A program made the translations under genes and the position numbers. This document shows positions 15,914-24,581 of a stretch of DNA of 64,000 nt, one piece after another. Below the pieces are notes generated by a model that saw nothing but the letters and a program-made list of their open reading frames with translations, had not been told where the DNA came from and made no database searches. Origin of the DNA: an uncultured Pseudoxanthomonas sp. (GTDB taxonomy: Bacteria; Pseudomonadota; Gammaproteobacteria; Xanthomonadales; Xanthomonadaceae); contig CAMLGZ010000011.1 in assembly GCA_946479745.1 (NCBI GenBank), positions 1 to 64,000 of the forward strand, given 5' to 3'. Every line of letters begins with the position of its first letter. Within the stretch, counting starts at the first letter, position 1.

Positions 15914-16252
15914 ATGAAAATCAATTTGCTGGCACTGACCCTGCTTGCTGCGATCGCCGCCCCCGCGGCTGCGCAGGATTCCACCGTAACCCTCGCCCCT
16001 ATCCCCGCCTCATCGGATGATTCGCAACAGGTCACGGTAAGGCAACTCGCAGACGAGACCGGCCTGACTCCGCAACGCGTCCGCATGGTGGTCGGCGCGC
16101 GCAGCGGCTATGGCGAATACCGCGTCACCTTCGACCGCGTGCAGAAGCAATTCAGGAGCGCGCTGGGCGAGGAACGCTACAACGACCTGATGGCCGGACG
16201 CAGGATCGAGCTGTACAACCAAAGGGCAGCCAACGTTGCCAGTGTCCGTTAG
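15914..16252 (+). CDS. Small exported protein
   Basis: 112 residues, not recognised. Clear signal peptide (MKINLLALTLLAAIAAPAAA, cleaved before QDS) and AGGAG seven bases before the ATG. The mature ~90 residues are soluble and hydrophilic; the centre (RQLADETGLTPQRVRMVVGARSG) looks helical and resembles a short helix-turn-helix, which would be odd in an exported protein. A single-gene unit. The 264 bases upstream (15650-15913) contain no gene or clear promoter. Confidence 0.65.
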   Translation: MKINLLALTLLAAIAAPAAAQDSTVTLAPIPASSDDSQQVTVRQLADETGLTPQRVRMVVGARSGYGEYRVTFDRVQKQFRSALGEERYNDLMAGRRIELYNQRAANVASVR

Positions 16253-16333
16253 CACGGCGTCATAACGGTTGAATCGACGAACGCTGCCGGCTGCGGCGGC
16301 GGGACGACCCGGCTGGGCTGCGGCTTGCGCGGC

Positions 16334-17365
16334 TCACGCTTCCGGCTGATGCCAGATCCTGTGCCACAGCTGGGCCAGCGCATCCTTCAATTTGCCCGAC
16401 GCCACCGGCGCGCGGTACGCCGCCTGCAGCTGCCGTGGCGGAATCGCCCGCCACTGCCCGCCTTCGCGAACGGCAACGGCGAAATTGAAGTTGTAGTCCG
16501 GTTCCAGGCCCATGCGCAGATCGCTGAGCACCAGTTCATCGCCGACGACCTGCGCCCGCATGAATCCGTGGTTGAACCAAGCCAGCTGCTGCACGGCTGC
16601 GATGTCTTTGGCTTCGGCCAGCGCCTGCACGTTGGACTTGTAGCCCTTGAAGCGCATCGCGCCGCGGTCGGCCACCAGCGAACGGTCGCCGATCACATAG
16701 CCATCGGGAGTCATGGCCACCACCCGCCATAACAAGGTGTTGAACGGCATCGGCACGGAAAAGCGCGGAGCCCCCTGCAGACCCATCGCGGCCAGCGCGC
16801 GGTCGGCCTGATCTTCGACCCGGGCCTTGGCCAGAAACGACCAGCCCAGGTACGCGGTGCTCAACGCCAAGCCGGCCAATAGCGCACGCCGCGCCCGCGG
16901 TTTCTCGCGCGCGAACCAGGCGACGGCGCAACCCCCGAACAGCCCCACCGTATACAGCGGATCGATGATGAATAAACTGGAGCCCATCACCGGCGGCGCA
17001 TGCAGGGGCCACAACAACTGCGTGCCATAAACGGTGAAAGCATCCAGCAACGGATGCGTGACTAATGCCAGCTGGATGGCCCAGAACCACCTGGCCGGCG
17101 ATTCCGCCACGCGCTTTCCCCGGCTTCTGCACAGCCACCAGATCAGCCAGCCCAGCACCGGCAGCACGAACAGCGAATGGCTGAAGCTGCGGTGCACCGT
17201 CATCAGCGACACCGGGTCGTCGGTGGACAAGGCGATGAACAGCGAATCGAGATCGGGCAAGGTGTTCAGCGCGGCACCGGCCAGCAGTGCGGCACGTCGG
17301 TGTTTGGCCGGGGCGATGACGGCGGCGATGGCGCCGCCGAGGAACAAGTGGGTAATGGAATCCAT
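16334..17365 (-). CDS. Membrane-bound metal-dependent hydrolase (DUF457/YdjM-like)
   Basis: 343 residues. The N-terminal ~170 residues are membrane-embedded and carry the family's metal-ligand motifs: MDSITHLFLGG, NTLPDLDSL, VHRSFSHSLFVLP and THPLLDAFTVYGTQLLWP. The C-terminal ~130 residues form a soluble domain. Members are inner-membrane predicted hydrolases; in E. coli the relative YdjM is SOS-induced, but no LexA box is visible here. TAGCAT lies six bases before the ATG with no Shine-Dalgarno, suggesting a leaderless transcript. Confidence 0.85.
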   Translation of the reverse strand: MDSITHLFLGGAIAAVIAPAKHRRAALLAGAALNTLPDLDSLFIALSTDDPVSLMTVHRSFSHSLFVLPVLGWLIWWLCRSRGKRVAESPARWFWAIQLALVTHPLLDAFTVYGTQLLWPLHAPPVMGSSLFIIDPLYTVGLFGGCAVAWFAREKPRARRALLAGLALSTAYLGWSFLAKARVEDQADRALAAMGLQGAPRFSVPMPFNTLLWRVVAMTPDGYVIGDRSLVADRGAMRFKGYKSNVQALAEAKDIAAVQQLAWFNHGFMRAQVVGDELVLSDLRMGLEPDYNFNFAVAVREGGQWRAIPPRQLQAAYRAPVASGKLKDALAQLWHRIWHQPEA

Positions 17366-17371
17366 GCGCCG

Positions 17372-17377
17372 ATGCTA
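17372..17377 (-). promoter_or_regulatory. Putative -10 box for leaderless mRNA of the DUF457 gene
   Basis: TAGCAT on the minus strand, six bases before the ATG at 17365; no ribosome binding site. Confidence 0.35.
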
Positions 17378-17389
17378 ACAGCCCCACCC

Positions 17390-17488
17390 TTGTAGGAGCT
17401 GCGTAAGCTGCGACCGTGAATTCGAGGGCTTACGGAAAGCTCCATGCAACGGAAGTTCTCGGTCGCAGCTTACGCAGCTCCTACAAGG
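17390..17488. repeat. Intergenic inverted repeat, GTAGGAGCTGCGTAAGCTGCGA family
   Basis: Arms of about 27 bases (17390-17416 and 17460-17488) forming a near-perfect palindrome with a 43-base loop. It lies four bases past the stop codon of the phosphoesterase gene and may serve as its transcript end. Confidence 0.85.
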
Positions 17489-17492
17489 GCGA

Positions 17493-18311
17493 TTACGCCG
17501 CCTTTGGCAATTCCTGCATCACCAGCCGCAACCGCGCCTGCAATACCGTCAGCACCTCGCCGGTGTGCGAAAGCAGGCACAGGCTGCCGTCGGCTTCTTC
17601 GCTCAATGCGGTCAGGCTTTCCACCCAGTCGCCATCGTTGGCGTAGATCAACCCGTCGCGCTGGATCAGCGCCGCGCGGTGGATGTGCCCGCAGATGATG
17701 CCGTCCAGGCCGCGCCGGCGCGCATCGTCCAGTCCCGCCTGCACGAAGCGGTTGATGTAGCGTTCGGCCGCGCCGCTCTGCCGCTTCAGATATTCGGACA
17801 GCGACCAATAGCGCAGGCCGAAACGCCGGCGCAAGCCATTGACGATCTTGTTGCCGGTCAGGATGCGGTAGTACAGCCAGTCGCCGAAGCGCTCCTGCAG
17901 GCCGCCGAAGTGGGTGACCGCATCGTAGTCGTCGCCATGGGTGACCAGCATGCGGCGGCCGTCGGCGGTGACGTGGATGGCACGGCGGCGCACCTGCATG
18001 GCCGGCAGCACCAGCCCGCAGAACCTGCGAATGGGCCGGTCGTGGTTGCCCGGTATGTAGATCAGCTCGGTACCGCGGCGGCGCAACGCATGCAGCGCCT
18101 CGACCACGCGGTTATGCGCCTGGTTCCAGGCGGCGCGCTTCTGCGCCATCCACCACAGATCGACGATGTCGCCGACCAGATAGAGCTGGCGGCAATGCAG
18201 GTTTTCCAGGAAATCGGCGAACTGCGCCGCGTGGCAATGCTTGGAACCCAGGTGCACATCGGAAACGAACACCGCGCGCCGTACCAGTGGGCTTGCCGCC
18301 ACCGCCTTCAT
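17493..18311 (-). CDS. LpxH-like metallophosphoesterase (UDP-2,3-diacylglucosamine pyrophosphatase family)
   Basis: 272 residues. All five calcineurin-like phosphoesterase motifs are present: FVSDVHLGSKH, VGDIVDLWW, PGNHDRP, VTHGDDYDAV and CGHIHRA. The LpxH family hydrolyses UDP-2,3-diacylglucosamine in lipid A synthesis, but paralogues of this length are common and may act on other lipids. The ATG at 18311 overlaps the stop of the preceding gene (ATGA) and has GGAGG seven bases upstream; an ATG seven codons earlier is less likely. Coupling to an acyltransferase points to a lipid substrate. Confidence 0.85.
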   Translation of the reverse strand: MKAVAASPLVRRAVFVSDVHLGSKHCHAAQFADFLENLHCRQLYLVGDIVDLWWMAQKRAAWNQAHNRVVEALHALRRRGTELIYIPGNHDRPIRRFCGLVLPAMQVRRRAIHVTADGRRMLVTHGDDYDAVTHFGGLQERFGDWLYYRILTGNKIVNGLRRRFGLRYWSLSEYLKRQSGAAERYINRFVQAGLDDARRRGLDGIICGHIHRAALIQRDGLIYANDGDWVESLTALSEEADGSLCLLSHTGEVLTVLQARLRLVMQELPKAA

Positions 18312-20035
18312 GCGGTCGCCTCCGTCTGCCATGCGGCCCGTTCAAGATAGCGGGCGCGCTTCTTCGGGCGTATGCGCTGCAGGTCGACTTCGATCAAGCC
18401 GTCGATGGAATCGCTGAAAGCCGGATCCACGCCGAAGGCCAGGAAACGTGCGCCGCCCGGTTCGCACAGCTCGGTGTACTGTTTATAGAGCATGGGGATA
18501 GTGGCGCCCAGGCTGTCCAGGTTGGATTTCAGCACACCGAACGCGGTCTCGGCGTCGAGTTCTCCGAACGAAGGCGGCGCGTCTCGGTATTGGAACGGAT
18601 GCCGCGACACCGCCCGTCCTTCGGCATCGCCGTGGTAGCGGGCGTAGTAGGCGACGATCTGCTCGCGCGCGGCCAGCGGCAACGCGGCGCTGAGGGAAAC
18701 CGCGCCGAACAGGTAGCGCACGTTGGGGTGCCGGCGCAGATAAGCGCCAATGCCTTGCCACAAGTAATCGATGCTGCGGCTTCCCCAATACTCCTGCGCC
18801 ACGAAACTGCGGCCCAGCTCCATGCCTTCGGCCAGGTGCGGCACGACATCGTCGGTGTAGCGGAACAGCGAAGCGGTATACAGGCTCCTCAACCCATGCG
18901 CGGCCAGCATCGACGCCCCGCGCGCGATGCGGTAGGCGCCGGCGATCTTCGCGGCGGCGGCGTCCCATAGCACGATGTGTTCGTAATATCCGTCGTAGGC
19001 GTCGACGTCCAGCGCGTTGCCGGTACCCTCGCCCACCGCCCGGAAAGTCGTCTCACGCAAGCGGCCGATTTCGCGCAGCAGCGGCGAACCGGCCTGCAGG
19101 CGGCCCACGAAGATGCGCTTGCCATCGCTGGTTTCGCCCAGCACCTCCAGCGCGCGCAAGGCATCGCTCAGTACGCGCGGATCGGCAGGCGCGATGAGCG
19201 CCTGCGGCGGCGGCGGCGCGTTCTCTTCGGTTTTCCTTCCCAGCGCGTACAGCGTCCGACGCACCTGCGCCAACGCCGTTTCCGGCTCGGCGGTGTGGTC
19301 GACCTTCATCACCGAGCCCACGCGCAAGGCGATGCGCCGCCCGCTGCGCTTGAACATCTCACGCGCCAACAACGCCGTCCCCATGGGTTTGGACAATGCC
19401 GAAGCGCCGTAGAACAGGGCCGAGTTGCGCGCCTGTATGCGCACCGGCAGCACCGGCGCGTCGTTGTCCATGGCGAAACGCAGGAAACCCCGGCGCCAGC
19501 GCGTATCGGTGATGCCGCGCGCGCCCAGGCGCGATACTTCTCCGGCGGGAAACACGATCACGCATTGCTCATCGCGCAGGGCTTCGTTGATCGCCGTCAG
19601 GCTTTGCGCACTGGGTTTTCCGCCCAGGATCCGCACTGGCAGCAACAGTTCGCGCAAGCCTTCGATCTGGCTGAGCAGGTCGTTGGCCACTATCTTCACA
19701 TCGGTGCGCACGCTGCCCACCAGATGCAGCAGAGCCAGCGCGTCCAGCGCGCCGGAGGGGTGGTTGGCGACGATCAGCAGCCTTCCCGCGGCAGGAATGC
19801 GGCTGCGTTCCACCTGGTCGACGGTATAACGCAGATTGAGGAAGCCGAGCGCGGCCTCGATCAAGGCGAAGCCGGTCAGATGCGCATGGCTGTCCAGGAA
19901 TCCGTAGACATGCTCCAACCGCGACCACTGCGCCAATCCGCGCAGCAACGGCCGCGCGACCACGGCGCGTCGGCCGCGGAACCATTGCGGATAGCGTTCG
20001 GCCAGTTGCCGTTCAAGGGTGTTCATCGGCGTCAT
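18308..20035 (-). CDS. Bifunctional acyltransferase, OlsF-like (PlsC domain plus N-acyltransferase domain)
   Basis: 575 residues with two enzyme domains. The N-terminal half (~50-290) is a PlsC/LPLAT domain with NHPSGALDAL (H92, D98) and VFPAGEVSR. The C-terminal half (~310-570) is an OlsB/GNAT-like domain (RLRETTFRAVGEGTG, YDGYYEHIVLWD, IAGAYRI, GRSFVAQEYWGSRSIDYLW). OlsF of Serratia has this order: O-acyltransferase first, N-acyltransferase second, together making ornithine lipids, phosphate-free membrane lipids. Another acyl-amino-acid lipid is possible. A second ATG three codons in (20026) is an equally good start. It is translationally coupled to the LpxH-like gene. Confidence 0.8.
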   Translation of the reverse strand: MTPMNTLERQLAERYPQWFRGRRAVVARPLLRGLAQWSRLEHVYGFLDSHAHLTGFALIEAALGFLNLRYTVDQVERSRIPAAGRLLIVANHPSGALDALALLHLVGSVRTDVKIVANDLLSQIEGLRELLLPVRILGGKPSAQSLTAINEALRDEQCVIVFPAGEVSRLGARGITDTRWRRGFLRFAMDNDAPVLPVRIQARNSALFYGASALSKPMGTALLAREMFKRSGRRIALRVGSVMKVDHTAEPETALAQVRRTLYALGRKTEENAPPPPQALIAPADPRVLSDALRALEVLGETSDGKRIFVGRLQAGSPLLREIGRLRETTFRAVGEGTGNALDVDAYDGYYEHIVLWDAAAAKIAGAYRIARGASMLAAHGLRSLYTASLFRYTDDVVPHLAEGMELGRSFVAQEYWGSRSIDYLWQGIGAYLRRHPNVRYLFGAVSLSAALPLAAREQIVAYYARYHGDAEGRAVSRHPFQYRDAPPSFGELDAETAFGVLKSNLDSLGATIPMLYKQYTELCEPGGARFLAFGVDPAFSDSIDGLIEVDLQRIRPKKRARYLERAAWQTEATA

Positions 20036-20248
20036 CCCGCAGCCCGCCCCTGGCGGGTTTCGCCGGCAGCCTGCCCGTAACGGGCGTCAGTCCCATTGCG
20101 GTTTTGCGGCAGCCCGATGACAGGGACGGGTTTGGACGCCCTGATTTCTTAACGCCAATCCCCTTGGGAACCCGGCACAATGCGCGCCAGACCCGGGCCG
20201 TGTATCATGCGCGCCATCTTTTCATCTTGATCAAGGGATATAAGCCGA

Positions 20249-21460
20249 ATGTCCAACTACCTCTTCACCTCCGAATCGGTCTCCGAAGGCCATCCGGACA
20301 AGGTCGCCGACCAGATTTCCGATGCCGTGCTCGACGCCATCCTGGCCCAAGACAAGCGCGCGCGCGTGGCCTGCGAAACCATGGTCAAGACGGGTGTGGC
20401 CATCGTCGCCGGCGAAATCACCACCAGCGCCTGGATCGACCTGGAGGCGCTGACCCGTAAGGTGATCGTGGACATCGGCTACGACAGCTCCGAAGTCGGC
20501 TTCGACGGCGCCACCTGCGGCGTGCTGAACCTGATCGGCAAGCAGTCGCCCGACATCAACCAGGGCGTGGACCGCAAGAAGCCCGAAGAACAGGGCGCCG
20601 GCGACCAGGGCCTGATGTTCGGCTACGCCACCAATGAGACCGACAGCCACATGCCGGCCGCGATCCACTTGTCGCATCGCCTGGTCGAGCAGCAGGCCAA
20701 GGTCCGCAAGCAGAAGAATTCCAAGTTGCCGTGGCTGCGCCCGGACGCCAAGTCTCAGGTCACCCTGCGTTACGAAAACGGGAAGGCCGTGGCTATCGAC
20801 GCGGTGGTGCTGTCGACCCAGCACGATCCTGACGTGAAGCAGAAGGACCTGGTGGAAGCCGTGCGCGAGCACATCCTCAAGCCGGTGCTGCCGGCCAAGT
20901 GGCTGCACAAGGGCACCAAGTTCCACATCAACCCGACCGGCAAGTTCGTGATCGGCGGCCCGGTCGGCGACTGCGGCCTGACCGGCCGCAAGATCATCGT
21001 CGACACCTACGGCGGCTGGGCCCGTCACGGCGGCGGCGCGTTCTCCGGCAAAGACCCGTCCAAGGTGGACCGCTCGGCCGCCTACGCCGCGCGCTATGTC
21101 GCCAAGAATGTGGTCGCGGCCGGCCTGGCCGACCGTTGCGAAGTGCAGGTCAGCTACGCCATCGGCGTGGCCCACCCGACTTCGATCTCGGTCACCACTT
21201 TCGGCACCGGCAAGATCTCCGACGAGAAGATCGAGAAGCTGATCCGCAAGTATTTCGATCTGCGCCCGTACGGCATCCTGCAGATGCTGGACCTGATCCA
21301 TCCGATGTACCAGCAGACCGCCGCCTACGGCCATTTCGGCCGCAAGCCGAAGGAATTCACCTACACCGACGGCGCCGGCAAGAAGCACACCGCCACCTCG
21401 TTCTCGTGGGAGAAAACCGACAAGGCCGAAGAACTGCGCAAGGCTGCTGGCCTGAAGTAA
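20249..21460 (+). CDS. metK: S-adenosylmethionine synthetase
   Basis: 403 residues, full length. Makes SAM from methionine and ATP in the cytoplasm. Signatures: [18 protein letters not shown], the adenosine-loop [16 protein letters not shown] and the P-loop-like [25 protein letters not shown] lies nine bases before the ATG; a TATCAT at 20203-20208 may be a -10. Together with ahcY and metF further along, much of the activated-methyl cycle is encoded in this window, but in separate units. A strong terminator follows at 21552-21584. Confidence 0.98.
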   Translation: MSNYLFTSESVSEGHPDKVADQISDAVLDAILAQDKRARVACETMVKTGVAIVAGEITTSAWIDLEALTRKVIVDIGYDSSEVGFDGATCGVLNLIGKQSPDINQGVDRKKPEEQGAGDQGLMFGYATNETDSHMPAAIHLSHRLVEQQAKVRKQKNSKLPWLRPDAKSQVTLRYENGKAVAIDAVVLSTQHDPDVKQKDLVEAVREHILKPVLPAKWLHKGTKFHINPTGKFVIGGPVGDCGLTGRKIIVDTYGGWARHGGGAFSGKDPSKVDRSAAYAARYVAKNVVAAGLADRCEVQVSYAIGVAHPTSISVTTFGTGKISDEKIEKLIRKYFDLRPYGILQMLDLIHPMYQQTAAYGHFGRKPKEFTYTDGAGKKHTATSFSWEKTDKAEELRKAAGLK

Positions 21461-21469
21461 AAAAGCGAT

Positions 21470-21542
21470 GTCATCCCGAACAAAGTGAGGGATCTGCTAT
21501 TTGCACGCAGTAAAGCAGATCCCTCGCTACGCTCGGGATGAC
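21470..21542. repeat. Intergenic inverted repeat, GTCATCCCGAACAAAGTGAGG type
   Basis: Arms of 29 bases (21470-21498, 21514-21542) with several mismatches near the tips, directly after metK. Confidence 0.75.
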
Positions 21543-21551
21543 AGAGTAGAA

Positions 21552-21584
21552 AATACGGGCCTGCAAAGGCCCGTATTCTTTTTC
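21552..21584 (+). terminator. Rho-independent terminator of metK
   Basis: Perfect 10 bp stem AATACGGGCC/GGCCCGTATT with loop TGCAAA, followed by CTTTTTC. Confidence 0.9.
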
Positions 21585-21618
21585 AGAACTCGTACATCAC
21601 CGCACTACTGGAACGCCC

Positions 21619-23163
21619 GTGACTACCGAAACCAACCTGGACCAGACGCTGCAGCTGCTGGAATCCATCGCCGCCGATCGCACCGTGCTGGATTCATGGC
21701 CAGAGGAAGAACGCGTGCGCCTGCACCAGGCCATTGCCTCGATCTACCACCCCGAGCCCAAGCTGCGCAGGAAGAAAACCAAGGAGCTGGAGCGCGAACG
21801 CCACGCCGAGAAGCTGCGCCGCGCCGATGCGCTGCTGGACCAGACCGGCATCCGCGCCCTGCGCCGCGCGCCGGTATTCACCACACCCAACTATTTCCCA
21901 CCGGCCGGCTTTGTCGCGCAGGACAGCGTGGAAGAGCGACCCGAACCCCTGGAATCGCCTGAGCTGCGCCACTGCTACGTGTGCAAGAAAAAGTACACCC
22001 TGGTGCACCACTTCTACGACCAGATGTGTCCCGAATGCGCGGAATTCAATTTCGCCAAGCGCACCGAACTGGCGGACCTGAGCGGGCGCGTCGCGCTGCT
22101 GACCGGCGGACGGGTGAAGATCGGTTACCAGGCCGGGCTCAAGCTGCTGCGCGCCGGTGCGCATCTGATCGTCACCACGCGTTTCGCGCGCGATTCTGCG
22201 GCGCGGTATGCGCAGGAACCGGATTTCGAGCAATGGGATCACCGGCTGGAGGTATTCGGCCTGGACCTGCGCCACACGCCCAGCGTCGAAGCGTTCTGCC
22301 GCGAAGTGTCGGCGAAGTATCCGCGCCTGGACTTCATCATCAACAACGCCTGCCAGACCGTGCGCCGCCCGCCCGAGTTCTACGCGCACATGATGGAAGC
22401 CGAGACCGCCGCGCTGCGCGACACGCCCGAACACGTACGCAAGCTGCTGGGCAGCTACGAAGGCCTGCGCAGCCACGATCTGCTGCCGGAAGCCTCGGCG
22501 TTGCAGGTTGCGATCAAGCAGGCTGCAGTCGATCGAAGTTTTCCGGAAGTCGCCGGCCTCACCCACGCTGCGGAGCTTTCGCAGGTGCCGCTGCTGGCCG
22601 AGGAGCTGCTGGGGCAGAAGCACCTGTTTCCCGAGGGCCGGCTGGACCAGGACTTGCAGCAAGTGGACTTGCGCGGCCGCAATTCATGGCGCCTGCAGAT
22701 GGCCGAGGTGCCGTCGGTGGAGCTGCTGGAAGTGCAATTGGTCAACGCCATCGCCCCCTTCCTCATCAATGCGCGCCTCAAGCCGCTGATGCTGCGCACC
22801 GCCGACCGGGACAAGCACATCGTCAACGTATCGGCGGTCGAAGGCCAGTTCTACCGCAATTTCAAGACCACGCGGCACCCGCACACCAACATGGCCAAGG
22901 CCGCGCTCAACATGATGACGCGCACCTCCGCCGCCGATTACCACGGCGACGGCATCCACATGAACAGCGTCGACACCGGTTGGGTGACCGACGAGGATCC
23001 GGTGGAGTTGGCCGCCCGCAAGACCGTACAGGAACGCTTCCATCCGCCATTGGATATCGTCGACGGCGCGGCCCGCATCGTCGACCCGATCATCCACGGC
23101 ATCAACACCGGCGAACACGTCTGGGGGCAGTTCCTCAAGGACTATCGGCCGACGGATTGGTGA
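21619..23163 (+). CDS. SDR-family oxidoreductase with N-terminal extension and zinc ribbon
   Basis: 514 residues, about twice a classical short-chain dehydrogenase. Residues 1-110 form a charged helical extension; residues ~115-140 carry two CXXC pairs (CYVCKKKYTL and MCPECAEF), a likely zinc ribbon. The SDR domain follows: LTGGRVKIGYQAGLKLL (variant nucleotide motif), FIINNACQT, a long insertion, NVSAVEGQF with a serine, and HTNMAKAALNMMTRTSA, where the lysine is kept but the usual YXXXK tyrosine is replaced. The start is GTG with only a weak ribosome site. Substrate unknown. Confidence 0.8.
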   Translation: MTTETNLDQTLQLLESIAADRTVLDSWPEEERVRLHQAIASIYHPEPKLRRKKTKELERERHAEKLRRADALLDQTGIRALRRAPVFTTPNYFPPAGFVAQDSVEERPEPLESPELRHCYVCKKKYTLVHHFYDQMCPECAEFNFAKRTELADLSGRVALLTGGRVKIGYQAGLKLLRAGAHLIVTTRFARDSAARYAQEPDFEQWDHRLEVFGLDLRHTPSVEAFCREVSAKYPRLDFIINNACQTVRRPPEFYAHMMEAETAALRDTPEHVRKLLGSYEGLRSHDLLPEASALQVAIKQAAVDRSFPEVAGLTHAAELSQVPLLAEELLGQKHLFPEGRLDQDLQQVDLRGRNSWRLQMAEVPSVELLEVQLVNAIAPFLINARLKPLMLRTADRDKHIVNVSAVEGQFYRNFKTTRHPHTNMAKAALNMMTRTSAADYHGDGIHMNSVDTGWVTDEDPVELAARKTVQERFHPPLDIVDGAARIVDPIIHGINTGEHVWGQFLKDYRPTDW

Positions 23164-23347
23164 GTTCGGAGCGAAAGCCAGGTTCTTTCTCCTCTCCCCT
23201 TAGGGAAGAGAGACCAGCAGCGTGTGGCGCAACGCATGCGTTCCAATGCGGCCGAAACTGAAGTCGGGGGCGTAGCCCCGACCTACGTCTGGTGACGGCG
23301 CGCGCAGTTTGCCGATCCGGCAGGCTACCGGTGCCCGGGTTCTGCAC

Positions 23348-23353
23348 TACCAT
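23348..23353 (+). promoter_or_regulatory. Putative -10 box for leaderless mRNA of the phospholipid trio
   Basis: TACCAT lies exactly six bases before the ATG at 23360, with no Shine-Dalgarno. Confidence 0.35.
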
Positions 23354-23359
23354 GGCCGC

Positions 23360-23986
23360 ATGGGGAATGATCAGAACCGACGACCGATCGCCGCGCGTGC
23401 TTCCGGCTGGGCCGCTTCGCTGAGCGCGGCGTTCGCGCGTTCGTCCATCACGCCCAACCAGATTTCGCTGCTGAGCATCTTCTTCGCTGCCGTGGGCGCG
23501 GCAATGCTGTTCTGGGCGTTGTCGGTTCCTGCATTGCTGATGTGCGCGGTCGGCGTGCAACTGCGTCTGGCCTGCAACCTGCTGGACGGCATGGTGGCGA
23601 TGGAAGGCGGCAGGAAAACCGCGACCGGCGCGCTCTACAACGAATTCCCGGACCGTATCGCCGACTCTCTGCTGATCGTCGCCCTGGGTTACGCCGCCGG
23701 AACTCCCTGGCTGGGATGGCTCGGCGCGCTGCTGGCCGCATTGACTGCGTACGTGCGCGTATTCGGCGGCAGCCTGGGCCAGCCGCAGGATTTCCGCGGG
23801 CCGATGGCCAAGCAGCACCGCATGGCCGTATTGACCGTAGCCTGCCTGGTCGGCGCGGTCGAGATGTATTTGAACGGCACACGATATTCGCTGCTTGCGG
23901 CGGCGATCGTGATCGCGGCGGGCTCGTTGCTGACCTGCATCAACCGGACCCGCTTCATCGCCGCGCATCTACGCGAACAGGACTGA
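23360..23986 (+). CDS. CDP-alcohol phosphatidyltransferase (YnbA-like variant)
   Basis: 208 residues, polytopic. The CDP-alcohol motif is a variant: CNLLDGMVAMEGGR then GALYNEFPDRIAD. The first Asp of DXXDG is Asn, the AR pair is AM, and the third Asp is Asn. From memory, E. coli YnbA has a comparable NXXDGM and NEVGD pattern, so this looks like a subfamily rather than a decayed enzyme. The family transfers a phosphatidyl group from CDP-diacylglycerol to an alcohol; the acceptor is unknown. It heads a tightly packed operon with an acyltransferase (one-base gap) and a CdsA-like gene. Confidence 0.82.
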   Translation: MGNDQNRRPIAARASGWAASLSAAFARSSITPNQISLLSIFFAAVGAAMLFWALSVPALLMCAVGVQLRLACNLLDGMVAMEGGRKTATGALYNEFPDRIADSLLIVALGYAAGTPWLGWLGALLAALTAYVRVFGGSLGQPQDFRGPMAKQHRMAVLTVACLVGAVEMYLNGTRYSLLAAAIVIAAGSLLTCINRTRFIAAHLREQD

Positions 23987-23987
23987 G

Positions 23988-24581
23988 ATGTTCTCGCGCC
24001 TGCTGGTGTTCTTCGTGCAGATATTCCTCGGCGCGTATCCACGCTGGGCAGGCTCCAGACCCACACGCAAGCAGCGCATCTACTTCGCCAACCATTCCAG
24101 CCACGTGGACACGGTAGCGCTATGGTCGGCGCTGCCTCCGCGCCTGCGGAAGCGTACGCGTCCGGTGGCAGCGCGCGACTATTGGGGTGGCGGTTTGCGC
24201 TACTTCGTCGCCCGCCACGGCTTCAACGCCGTGCTAATAGAACGCAATCGCGAGCATTGCGAAGGCGATCCGCTGCAACCGCTGTACGACGCGCTGGTCG
24301 CCGGAGAATCGCTGATCCTGTTTCCCGAGGGCACCCGCAACAGCGAAACGCAGCTGCTGCCGTTCAAGTCGGGCCTGTTCCATCTGGCCACGCGTTTTCC
24401 CGAGGTGGAATTGATCCCGGTCCACCTGGATAACGCCCGCCGCAGCATGCCCAAGGGCAGCCTGTTGCCGGTGCCGCTGATCTGCACGGTGCGCTTCGGC
24501 CCGGCGACGCAGCTGAAGCCGGAGGAAGGCAAGGAAGATTTCCTGCAGCGCGCGCGCAGCGCAGTGGCGGCATTGGCATGA
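23988..24581 (+). CDS. 1-acyl-glycerol-3-phosphate acyltransferase-like protein (PlsC family)
   Basis: 197 residues. N-terminal hydrophobic segment (MFSRLLVFFVQIFLGAY), catalytic NHSSHVDT (HX4D), and ILFPEGTRNSET for phosphate binding. Shorter than housekeeping PlsC. It probably acylates a lysophospholipid or glycerol-phosphate-type acceptor at the inner membrane. It starts one base after the phosphatidyltransferase stop and overlaps the CdsA-like gene by four bases (ATGA), so the three products are made together. Confidence 0.88.
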   Translation: MFSRLLVFFVQIFLGAYPRWAGSRPTRKQRIYFANHSSHVDTVALWSALPPRLRKRTRPVAARDYWGGGLRYFVARHGFNAVLIERNREHCEGDPLQPLYDALVAGESLILFPEGTRNSETQLLPFKSGLFHLATRFPEVELIPVHLDNARRSMPKGSLLPVPLICTVRFGPATQLKPEEGKEDFLQRARSAVAALA

